Positions 1 to 8,862 of a DNA stretch of 64,000 bases are shown in pieces. The position numbers and the translations under genes were made by a program. The stretch is taken from contig NZ_JALCCV010000008.1 of assembly GCF_022640935.1 (NCBI RefSeq), positions 1 to 64,000 on the forward strand, in the 5' to 3' direction. Position 1 is the first letter of the stretch; each line of letters opens with the position of its first letter. Origin of the DNA: Bifidobacterium sp. (lineage in GTDB: Bacteria; Actinomycetota; Actinomycetes; Actinomycetales; Bifidobacteriaceae). Under the pieces are notes generated by a model that had not been told where the DNA came from, searched no databases, and was given only the letters and a program-made list of their open reading frames with translations.

Positions 1-321
1 GATACATGTCAATCAGGGCTTCCTCGACCGACTCCTCCCGCCTCCGGTAGCGTTCGATGACCGCCGACTCGAAAACCGCCCCCTTGAGCTTGGGTGCCCT
101 CACCGTCATTTTCCCGGCCTTGACGGTCAGATCTCGCCCGTAATGACCGGCCCGATACGCCTTCCCGCCACCGGAACGCTCATATCGGGCGGCACCCGTG
201 ATCTCGTCGGCCTGAAGCGTCCGGCATCCGGCCCACGGATCTCGGTGACCTTCTGGGTGACCATGCGATCCAATTGGGTCTCGAACATGGGTTGGTTCAC
301 CTGTAAAATATGCTTGGGCAT
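1..321 (-). pseudogene. IS256/Mutator-family transposase, N-terminal part, frameshifted; continues beyond left window edge
   Basis: Minus-strand N-terminus MPKHILQVNQPMFETQLDRMVTQKVTEI is in one frame. The next frame reads ...ADEITGAARYERSGGGKAYRAGHYGRDLTVKAGKMTVRAPKLKGAVFESAVIERYRRREESVEEALIDMY, the typical IS256-family N-terminal region. The frame changes at about 240-260. Confidence 0.8.
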
Positions 322-715
322 AGCCCGTACCTGCTTTCCAATCGGTTTTCTCTTTCAGCGATTGAAAATCGTACACATGGGACGGGCTGTGTTCCCACCA
401 CTTCAAAACTGCGCAAAAATCCGGGCGTCATCGAGTTGCCTCACGATGACGATCATCCGCCGCCATCGCATGATAGTCATCGGTACCGGGCCGGATCTCG
501 AGATGTCCGAGATCGACTCCCCCAAGCGCCAAACCGCAGCCGGTTTGGCCGACTTCAGCCTCAATCACCTGTCGGTGTACTTCGATGACAGCGAAACCGA
601 GGCGTGGCCCCGCCCAAGCCCAACCAGTCAGACTGACTGCCAATCCTGTCTCGCGAAGTCATGTTGTCACGGCCAAACCGTCAAGGCAGAAATGTCGAAA
701 CCGGAAAAACCGCCG

Positions 716-1840
716 CTATTTTTTGACGGAGCCGGATCCGCTGCCGCCGGAGCTGCTGCCCGATCCCGAGCCGGCGCCGCCGGCGTTCGCGGTGCCGTCA
801 CTTGAACCGCTGCCGGAGCCGGAACCAGATCCCGAGCTACCCTGCGAACCCTTGCCGGAACCGCTGGCCCCGGACCCCGAGGATCCGCTGCCGGAACTGG
901 GTGTTCCTGTGCTGCCGGAGCCATCCGAGCCACTGGTGGCCGGCGAGCTGCTGGGCGAGGGACTGCCGCTGCCCGTCGAAGTGCCAGTGCCGTTATCGCT
1001 TCCGGTTGGGGATGGCGTAGCGGATGCCGTAGGGCTAGAGGATTGGCTGGGCGCCTCGCTCGAAGATTCGCTGGGCGTTGGCGAACTCGAACCGTCCCAG
1101 CTTCCGCCTTGATCGGCAGTGACGCTTGGCACAGGTTCTGGCGTCTGCTGATTCTGGGACTTATTTACTAAATCGCGTACGACGCTGTCGGTGCCCTTCC
1201 CCTCGGTCACCAGCATGATGATGGCTGCAGTCAGCGCCACAGCGAGCAACGCGCTGACCACGGCGACGATAGCGGCCACTTTGCGACGATGCCGCGCGTC
1301 CGTCCCCGTTTGCGCAGCGTGTTCACGCGCATTGCGTAGTGCGGAAACAGCTTTCGCCTCGCGGCCCGGATGCTGTTTCCCGGAGTTCGCTGTCGTAGCG
1401 GCTGCGGCATCAGCGCTAGCCGTCGATGCCCTGTTTGAGGTTACGACCCTGGGCGCAGGCGTTTCAGCAGATTCCAGACCCTGGCCATGCTGATCGTCTT
1501 CGGAAGACAAGACGCGGGTGATGTCGGCGTCGTTTGCGATCACGGCGGTATTGGTGGTTTGTGCGCCGGAGGTAACCGCGTCGGCGCCTTGGTTTGCAGA
1601 CTCGCGCCCAGAACCGTTACCCGATCCGATGAATGGCGTGACGTCCTGGATCTTCTTCGAGGATGCTTTCAACACGTTCTGGTAGATCTGCGAAGCCACC
1701 GCCGACACCATCGAACCGATCGCCACGCCGATGACCGAGCCGGCGATGCCGATTTTGGCCGACAGCAGGAACGAGGTCACCGCAGCGAGCGCCCCCGCGC
1801 CGATCTGCGACCATGAAATGCCCTTGAAAAAATTCCTCAC
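716..1840 (-). CDS. Membrane-anchored protein with N-terminal hydrophobic segments and a long Ser/Gly/Pro/Thr-rich C-terminal tail
   Basis: ORF of 374 aa; TM-like segments near residues 10-60 and VAAIVAVVSALLAVALTAAIIMLV; C-terminus is low-complexity (GSGSGSGSSDG...). Confidence 0.7.
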   Translation of the reverse strand: MRNFFKGISWSQIGAGALAAVTSFLLSAKIGIAGSVIGVAIGSMVSAVASQIYQNVLKASSKKIQDVTPFIGSGNGSGRESANQGADAVTSGAQTTNTAVIANDADITRVLSSEDDQHGQGLESAETPAPRVVTSNRASTASADAAAATTANSGKQHPGREAKAVSALRNAREHAAQTGTDARHRRKVAAIVAVVSALLAVALTAAIIMLVTEGKGTDSVVRDLVNKSQNQQTPEPVPSVTADQGGSWDGSSSPTPSESSSEAPSQSSSPTASATPSPTGSDNGTGTSTGSGSPSPSSSPATSGSDGSGSTGTPSSGSGSSGSGASGSGKGSQGSSGSGSGSGSGSSDGTANAGGAGSGSGSSSGGSGSGSVKK

Positions 1841-2132
1841 GACTCATGAGGGTAACGGAAACGGCTGCGAATGCGCTCAGCGTTTGGTGAACAACGTCGA
1901 AATCGTTACGCTTCCGGCCACAGGACGTCCACTCGAATTCAATTCCAATTGCCAGCCGCACGGCCCTTTTCAAGGGTGCTCGACAATGGCCATGGGATCA
2001 TCTCCCGCACGCCTTCCACTGACTTTGCGAAGAAACAAGGCAACATAGCGGCCGGAGGATCATTCCGTCGCGCTGCGCCTTGTCACAGGAATAAGCTGAT
2101 GCCTTATGCACAGCAATGCAGGTCAAGGCAAT

Positions 2133-2683
2133 CAGGACATGCAAGGGCCGCGCCCTGACCAAGACGGTAAGGGCGTGCGCGCCAAACGCGGCGGACTGGC
2201 CGTGCGGCTCGCGGCGCTGGCTCTGGTCGTGCGCTGATTGCCGCCGGATTCATTGCGTGGAATCGACTGTTCCGTCACGGGGACGCACGTATGGGCGCAA
2301 TCGACGCAACTGGTGCGCCAGCAGGCGCAGCGCAGACCTATACCGGCCCGGCGATCGCGAAACTGACCAGCCCGGCCGACTCCGATCACGATGGTATCGA
2401 CGACTGCACGGATATTCTGCAAGGCGCAAAACTGGATGCCAAGGTCCACCCAGCTTACGACGCGGGCTGCTATCGCGGCGGCTATCCGCCTGCCAACCGC
2501 GGCGCCTGCATCGACGTGGTCTGGCGGGCGTTCAAAAACGCCGGTTACGACCTGAAGGACATGGTCGACGCCAACCAAGAGAACGACTATCTTGCCTTCC
2601 GCAGCCGCATGGCGGTCACCGCGCACTGCCGATTCGACGTCTCACGCGTCCCGTCTGGCGTGCTCAAGCCTTGGCGTTTCTGA
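2133..2683 (+). pseudogene. DUF1287-family protein, frameshifted at N-terminus and truncated at C-terminus
   Basis: Frame from 2133 gives MQGPRPDQDGKGVRAKRGGLAVRLAALALVV then stop. The +2 frame continues AGFIAWNRLFRHGDARMGAIDATG...HPAYDAGCYRGGYPPANRGACIDVVWRAFKNAGYDLKDMVDANQENDYLAFRSRMAVT, a DUF1287-like core. The normal C-terminal segment is replaced by unrelated sequence. Confidence 0.65.
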
Positions 2684-3971
2684 ATTTCATTACGGACATC
2701 AGCATGGCCGCAAAGATCATCGCGAAACCGGCTATCGAGTTCCACCCGATGCGATCTCCCCAAAACAGCGCTGAAAATCCCACGGAAAACAGGCTTTCCG
2801 TGCACATGATGATCGAGGCTGACGTGGCCGGGACATGCGCCAAGCCAATATTCTGCATGATCTGCGCGATCGTTGTCGAACCAATAGCCAAATAGAAAAA
2901 ACTGAGCACGACGGCGGGCTGGGTCCACGATGCATCAGGAGCCGGCTCGGTGATCAACGCGCCGATAAGAAACAGCACACCGGCGACTCCGAACTGGACA
3001 AATGTCACGGCTATCGGGTTGAACTGCCTGGAATACTGCCCTAGGGCGATGAGATTGAACGTGAATACGAGCGAGCACAGCAATGTCAGCACGTCGCCCT
3101 GAGACAAGGCCAGCGTGTTGGCACCCGGCTTGAGCGCGATGAATCCCACACCGATCAGACAGATGATACCGGCGAGAACATTGACCATCTGTGGCTTGCT
3201 GCGGTAGACCAGCCACATCGCGAAAGGCGTGAGCACGCAATATGCGGCCGTCAGGAATGCGCTGCGCCCCGGGTCGATCGTGCGCAGGCCGGTCGTCTGC
3301 AGAATCATCGTGCCGTAGTAGGTCACGCCCACGATGAGGCCTGGGACGACGATCTCCCGGCGCAGGGCCGGCAGGATGCTGCGATGGAACAGCGCCAGCA
3401 TAAGCACTCCGGCGGCGAGCATGCGCATGGCCATCAGCCATTGCGGCGGCATGGTCGTCATGGCAATTTTGGCGACCAAGTAGCTGCCGCCCCACAGCGC
3501 GGCACAGCACAGCAGCATGAGCCGGGCGAGATTAGGCGGGAAGGTGCGTGACATGCGGCTTCGCCAACCGCGCCAGCCGCTAGTCAAGTGAGGCAGGTTG
3601 CGCCTCCAGGGGACATTCAACGCGCCAGACGCGGACGCTGAGCGTGGATGCGCTGCCTTGAGCTTGCCTGAGTCCTGGGACCTATTCACTTTGGCGCGCC
3701 TCCGCGCTGTTCCGGGATCCGACAGTCTCCCGCTCTCCCCCAATTCACCCGGATCCCGTGGCCCTACGATCTCCTGTGCCGCAGATTCCTCTGCCGCTGG
3801 ACTTTCTACCACCAGATCACCTGTCGCAGAGGTTTCTATCACTAGCTCCTCTACTACTGACTGCGAAACGGGCGTCGGCATCGACGTGGACGAGAAGCCC
3901 TGCGTTGCACCACTCAACGTGTCTTGCGAACCGTGGCGATGCGGATCCGCCGGATCGGTGCGAATGCCCAT
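2664..3971 (-). CDS. DMT-superfamily (EamA domain) transporter
   Basis: LARLMLLCCAALWGGSYLVAKIAM..., two EamA-like halves and about 10 TM segments. The start is uncertain: TTG 4007, ATG 3971 or ATG 3554. The first ~140 aa are low complexity. Confidence 0.8.
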   Translation of the reverse strand: MGIRTDPADPHRHGSQDTLSGATQGFSSTSMPTPVSQSVVEELVIETSATGDLVVESPAAEESAAQEIVGPRDPGELGESGRLSDPGTARRRAKVNRSQDSGKLKAAHPRSASASGALNVPWRRNLPHLTSGWRGWRSRMSRTFPPNLARLMLLCCAALWGGSYLVAKIAMTTMPPQWLMAMRMLAAGVLMLALFHRSILPALRREIVVPGLIVGVTYYGTMILQTTGLRTIDPGRSAFLTAAYCVLTPFAMWLVYRSKPQMVNVLAGIICLIGVGFIALKPGANTLALSQGDVLTLLCSLVFTFNLIALGQYSRQFNPIAVTFVQFGVAGVLFLIGALITEPAPDASWTQPAVVLSFFYLAIGSTTIAQIMQNIGLAHVPATSASIIMCTESLFSVGFSALFWGDRIGWNSIAGFAMIFAAMLMSVMKFRNAKA

Positions 3972-4275
3972 GGCCCTGCTCTTCTTCGTGTCGTAAGAAA
4001 AACTCAAAACACCTCACGATATCCCAGCAACAGGGCAAAACACGCCCATGCTTCATAGAGAATTCGCGCAAGGCAAGCCTCACAGCATCCAGCGGACAGC
4101 AACGTTTGCAGAAGCGTGTGATTCACCTATGTGAGGAGCCATTGACAGATCTGGAAGTCTATCTGCAAGGGGTGAGTCATACTACACATAACGCAGATAG
4201 GTACTACATCGAATGCATGTAGCATCTGCAACGATAAGCATCCATCGCAACCGTCGGCTGACGGCCCTCGACTGA

Positions 4276-4308
4276 CCACCAACCAACCACCAACCAATCG
4301 CCAACCAA
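4276..4308 (+). repeat. Short 11-nt tandem repeat (ccaccaaccaa x2 plus tcgccaaccaa)
   Basis: Read directly: ccaccaaccaa|ccaccaaccaa|tcgccaaccaa. Confidence 0.8.
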
Positions 4309-4552
4309 TTGCCGGATGACTCGGTTCCCGCGACATGCTATTTCGTAAGCCATTGTGCCAGATCCTTGCGCCCAGCGTATGAGCGATGCGACTGTGCCTG
4401 TATCAGATTGATTTGCCGCCGCGCTTGCATGTCTGCATGAGCTATGCGCAAGTGTTATTCTCCTTACTTTTGCGGCAAATATCCTTGCCGGTCTGAAAGC
4501 AGCGGCGGTATGCTGGGTGCCGATAAAACACTAAGCCGAAAGGAAGCTTATT

Positions 4553-4957
4553 ATGGCTACGCTAACCCCCGAGATCAAGGAATTCCTCGCCAACAACCTG
4601 TGCTGGATTGCCACCGTCAGCAAGGACGGACAGCCCGATCTCGGTCCGAAGATGTCGATGTTCGTGCTCGACGACAACCATCTCGCCTACCATGAGCGCA
4701 CCGCCGGCCAGCATTTCCAGAATCTCAAGGACGGCAGCCAGCTGGTCATCGCCTCGGTGAACTTCGGAGAAAAGAAAGGCTACCGCTTCCGTGGCACCGT
4801 GACCCTGCACACCGACGATGACATTTACAAGGCACGCGTCAAGGTCGCCGAAGAGGAAGGCACCAAGAAGCCCGCTGCCGTGCCGGTGCTCGAGATCACC
4901 GAGATTCAGGACCTCTCCGCTGGCGCCAAGGCCGGCACCACGATCTCGAAAGACTGA
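4553..4957 (+). CDS. Pyridoxamine 5'-phosphate oxidase family (FMN-binding split-barrel) protein
   Basis: MATLTPEIKEFLANNLCWIATVSKDGQPDLGPKMSMFVLDDNHLAYHERTAGQHFQNLKDGS...; upstream gaaaggaagc RBS. Confidence 0.85.
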   Translation: MATLTPEIKEFLANNLCWIATVSKDGQPDLGPKMSMFVLDDNHLAYHERTAGQHFQNLKDGSQLVIASVNFGEKKGYRFRGTVTLHTDDDIYKARVKVAEEEGTKKPAAVPVLEITEIQDLSAGAKAGTTISKD

Positions 4958-5004
4958 TTGATCAGTTCCGATCGATGCCATTTGCCCGGAACCGGACGAA
5001 TGCA

Positions 5005-5052
5005 TATGGCAAGAGGTCCTGCGGCGCATGCGCCGCAGGACCTCTTGCCATA
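5005..5052. terminator. Perfect 48-bp palindrome, putative terminator of the upstream gene
   Basis: tatggcaagaggtcctgcggcgca|tgcgccgcaggacctcttgccata; 24-bp arms, no spacer, about 50 nt after the PPOx stop; no T-tract follows. Confidence 0.7.
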
Positions 5053-5230
5053 CGTTGATGCGTGAACGCAACTTTTGAGAATGCTGGAATTCTGGACAAC
5101 CTGATTCAACCATGGGCCGGCTCTAAGCGACATACTCAGACATGCAGCATGGGCGTAGTGTGATATGGCACGCCCCGAGCTGAATGATGACGTGGCGCAA
5201 GCGGGAGAACAAGACAAAAGGAGCAAGGGC

Positions 5231-6022
5231 ATGTGTAGGGCATTTGCCGCCGACCTCGACTGGGACGACGTTGCCGAGCATTTCGGGGTCTGCGCCATTG
5301 ACGCTGATGATGCCGATACCGGCAACACCGTTCATCATTGCGCAGCGGCACTCCCCTCGCCCACATTCCACACAGCTCCCAAAACCGATATCGCCATCGT
5401 GGCCGGTGATTCGCAAGGTCGCCGGCACCTGCGTGCAGCCTACTGGTCACTGATTCCGAAGTCATCGAAGACCATCGATTTGAGCTACCCCACCTACAAC
5501 GCGCGCATCGAGACCGCAGCGAGCAGACCGACATATGCTCCCTCAGCCGCCTCGATGCGCGCGATCATACCGGCCAGCGGCTATTACGAGTTCAAAGGCG
5601 AACATCCATACTATTTCCATGCGTCCGATGACGTCCCACTCTTCATGGCAGGTCTGTACTCCTGGTGGCGCACGAGCGCTCACGTTCCATGGCGTCTGAC
5701 TGCCACAATCCTCACCCGCGAGGCAATAGGGGCGCCGGCCAGCGTCCACAGCCGCATGCCCGTTCTGCTTCCTGACGATATGATTGACGATTGGTTCGCG
5801 CCGCTTGCCAACGGCGGCAACGCCGGCGCCAACGCCAACGCGGCCTCGTTGCCTGCCACGGCGAATGCCGCTATCGCGTCGCTGCTCGCCGAGGCGAACG
5901 ACGCCGGCGGCAAACTCTCCCAACGACTCGTCTTCCACGAGATCGCTCCGCTGCATGACGATGGCCCACAGCTCGTCGAACCGGTACCTCGCTGGCATCA
6001 AGGTTCTGGCCTGTTCGCCTGA
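5231..6022 (+). CDS. SOS response-associated peptidase (SRAP/YedK/HMCES family)
   Basis: Starts MCRAFAADLDW with Cys2; AAYWSLIPKS, ARIETAASRPTYAPSAASMRAIIPASGYYEFKG..., GLYSWWR, TREA...HSRMPVLLPDDMIDDW. Confidence 0.9.
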   Translation: MCRAFAADLDWDDVAEHFGVCAIDADDADTGNTVHHCAAALPSPTFHTAPKTDIAIVAGDSQGRRHLRAAYWSLIPKSSKTIDLSYPTYNARIETAASRPTYAPSAASMRAIIPASGYYEFKGEHPYYFHASDDVPLFMAGLYSWWRTSAHVPWRLTATILTREAIGAPASVHSRMPVLLPDDMIDDWFAPLANGGNAGANANAASLPATANAAIASLLAEANDAGGKLSQRLVFHEIAPLHDDGPQLVEPVPRWHQGSGLFA

Positions 6023-6960
6023 TGAGAACGATTGTGCGGACAGATATTCGATTCGGTTGTTCGCATCGCGAAGTGACACGTGTCGAAACGCTGCTCCACG
6101 ACTACCCGATCAGACTTCTTGATCCATTCCTTTTATAATCCAGAGCCGGGCAACTAATGCGAAAGCCGCTCGCGTCACGCGATAGAACGCTGCACTTGCG
6201 CGGGAGGATGCTTATGCATGAGTCCGTCGCATATACCGCGCCATGGGTTCGACATCGACGGCATTCTGTTCTCCTTCTGTCTGGTTCTGCAGAGTTGCAG
6301 CGAGATCACAGGCAAACAGATGATCTTTTCCACGATGACCGCCTGCTCGGTTGCTGCCAACTTCGGGCCGAGCAAGCAGAAGGAGCGCGGCATCTTCTCT
6401 CGCATCAAAATCGACATGAACCTGCACAGCAAGCTTTTGCAGCGCACGGTATCGCTAGCCAAAGCATATAGGGGGCAGGGCTGCGGGGTCGGCATCATCA
6501 CCGCGCACCGGTAGTCCGCCCTGCGCGACACACAGGACGCGCAGGGCATGCAGGCATCTACGACCACCGGCTCATAGACATGCACGGCAGGAGCGGGTGA
6601 TCTGTTTGCGCCGCTCGGACCGGTACTTCGACGATCAGGGTTCGCTCATCGAGTCGCTGATGGACTCAGGCGCCTCGTCCCGCTGCGAGCTGAACCCCAG
6701 TCGACGCACCCATGCAGCCGCGGCTGCCGCTGCCACGGCAAGCTCTGGGTTTGAGATTCACCGTTTCAGTACTGGCGCCGAGCCGCTTATTCGCACTGTT
6801 TATTCGCTGCCACGCGCCGTGTCTGTCTCTTAGCGAAATCTATGAAGCACTTTCCCCCGCATGGCCATCCACATGAACTCTTCGAAAACATTGCCACACC
6901 GCTAGGATTAGCGGAATTGCAACAATCTTCCGAAGGACATGATGCCCACATACTTTCATT

Positions 6961-7000
6961 GAGTGCCTAATAGACGAAGAAAGTGCTGAATAAACGATGC
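6961..7000 (+). repeat. Two tandem 20-nt units of AAGTGCTnAATAG-type repeat, direct orientation
   Basis: gagtgcctaatagacgaaga|aagtgctgaataaacgatgc. Confidence 0.75.
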
Positions 7001-7071
7001 CGCAGCGACAACCAAGCAAATGCCACGCCAGTGCCGCTCAAGTTATTGCGTCTTGCGCAATTTGCTTCCGC

Positions 7072-7111
7072 AAATCATCTATTCAGCACTTTTTTCGCCT
7101 ATTGAGCACTT
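7072..7111 (-). repeat. Two tandem 20-nt units of AAGTGCTnAATAG-type repeat, inverted orientation
   Basis: Reverse complement reads aagtgctcaataggcgaaaa|aagtgctgaatagatgattt. Confidence 0.75.
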
Positions 7112-7643
7112 GCCAAAATAGACAGCAAATCCGGCATAAAGAATTTTCGCAGAATATCAACGTTTCTATAGCCCTATGCACAGTCGTCCTAACGCATTCG
7201 AGCGCATATTTCGCACAATGTGCTTAATAGATTTCATTACATTGCATTAAGGTGGAATTCGCGGGCATATCCGGAAAACGGCAGCGGACAACGGCGTCCA
7301 ACGATGAAGCAGGCCAGCGATAGGTCGGCAACGCCCCATGAGGGATTGATTCCATCAGTCCGCATAAGGCAGGGCGACAGATCTCGCACGACGCGAATTG
7401 TGAGGCAATTGTTTTCTGCAACGCATAGGATGGCGCTCGATCTGGATTAACCGAGATGGCCCGCGGCCGTTGCCGGGCATCCGTACGGCCTATGCGCTGC
7501 CGAATCTGATGAATCCGCTGCCCATAGTGCAGCGTATGGCGGCTTAGGTTTTCGGGCCAAGCCTGCCCTGCACCACCTATAACCGACGTTTATCCGGCCA
7601 CAGCACATATCGACACAACACCAGGCTGCATCGCACGACAGCC

Positions 7644-8603
7644 CTACCGCATCAGTGGAGCCGAAGCCTCGTCGAGTGCAGCCACGTCTTCGTCGCCTAG
7701 GCTCAGCCTGGTCGCGGCGATCAGCGCCGGCAGTTGCTCGGGGGTACGGGCCGAAGCGATCGGCGCGGTGACCTGCGGGCGCCTGAGCAGCCAAGCCAGC
7801 GACACGGATGCGATCGCGACGTCATGCGCCTTGGCGACTTTGGCGAGGGCGTCGATCAGCGCGAAGCCGTTCTCGTTCAGGTAGTCGCTAACGCCGCCTT
7901 GCCGTTCCTTGCCCTGCGCATCGGCCGCCGAACGATATTTGCCGGTCAGGAAGCCGGAGGCCAGTGAATAGTATGGGAAGACGGACATGTCCTCGAGCTC
8001 GGCCACCGGCTGCAGCGTGCGCTCATAATCGGCGCGGTGGACGAGGTTGTAATGCGGCTCCAATGCGACCGGCAATGCGAAGCCGTTCTCGCGGGCGATG
8101 CCGAACCATTCCTCGATGCGCTCGGCCGAATAGTTCGACAATCCGATCGCACGCACCTTACCGGCCTTGACCAGTGCGTCGAAGGCCTCGGCGGTCTCTT
8201 CAAGCGGCGTGTCCCTGTCGTCGAAATGCGCATAGTACAGGTCAATGTGGTCCGTGCCCAATCGCAGCAGCGATTCGTCGGCAGCCGCAGCCACGTTCGC
8301 AGCAGAAAGCCCGGGGTACTGCGGGTGCTGGCTGACTTTGGTCGCGATCACCATGCCGTCGCGGTTGCCGCGCACAGCCAGCCACCGGCCCAGGATCGTC
8401 TCCGATTCGCCGCCGGCATTGCCCGGCACCCATGCCGAATACACATCGGCGGTATCGATGAAGTTGCCGCCCGCAGCAGCGTACTCGTCCAACACCGATC
8501 GGCTCGTGGCCTCGTCGCTGGTCCAGCCGAAGGTATTGCCGCCCAGAACCAGCGGAAAGACCTCCAGATCGCTGTTGCCTACTTTCACTCGTTGCGTGCC
8601 CAT
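7644..8603 (-). CDS. Aldo/keto reductase
   Basis: MGTQRVKVGNSDLEVFPLVLGGNTFGWTSDEATS...NFIDTADVYS...IDLYYAHFDD...IGLSNYSAERI; canonical AKR motifs. Confidence 0.95.
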   Translation of the reverse strand: MGTQRVKVGNSDLEVFPLVLGGNTFGWTSDEATSRSVLDEYAAAGGNFIDTADVYSAWVPGNAGGESETILGRWLAVRGNRDGMVIATKVSQHPQYPGLSAANVAAAADESLLRLGTDHIDLYYAHFDDRDTPLEETAEAFDALVKAGKVRAIGLSNYSAERIEEWFGIARENGFALPVALEPHYNLVHRADYERTLQPVAELEDMSVFPYYSLASGFLTGKYRSAADAQGKERQGGVSDYLNENGFALIDALAKVAKAHDVAIASVSLAWLLRRPQVTAPIASARTPEQLPALIAATRLSLGDEDVAALDEASAPLMR

Positions 8604-8862
8604 ATCACAGCCCTTTCCTTGTATTTCGCCTTCGCCCGCACCCGCAGCTCGGCTAGCTCATGCATACCGCCTCATCGTCATGCCTGACGCTTTGCAATCC
8701 GACGCGAAGAGGTCCTGTACAGTGCGGGAGCTCCGCGCACTACAGCGATCCTGCGCATCGCTTCCTCCATTGTGTCGCCGATACGCCGGCAATGCCACAG
8801 TTCGGCTTAGCGAGAACTGCACAGCTGCGCATGCAGCGTAACGACAAAGCCCTTTCCGCTCC

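Noticed and set aside
143-805. 220-aa + strand ORF running from the transposase remnant into the Ser/Gly gene
   Set aside because: Spans two unrelated features antisense; middle portion (~430-660) has no recognisable domain, so no call was made.
585-1112. Pro/Leu/Glu-rich + strand ORF (PLPPELLPDPEPAPP...)
   Set aside because: Antisense image of the Ser/Gly repeat tail of the 716-1840 gene.
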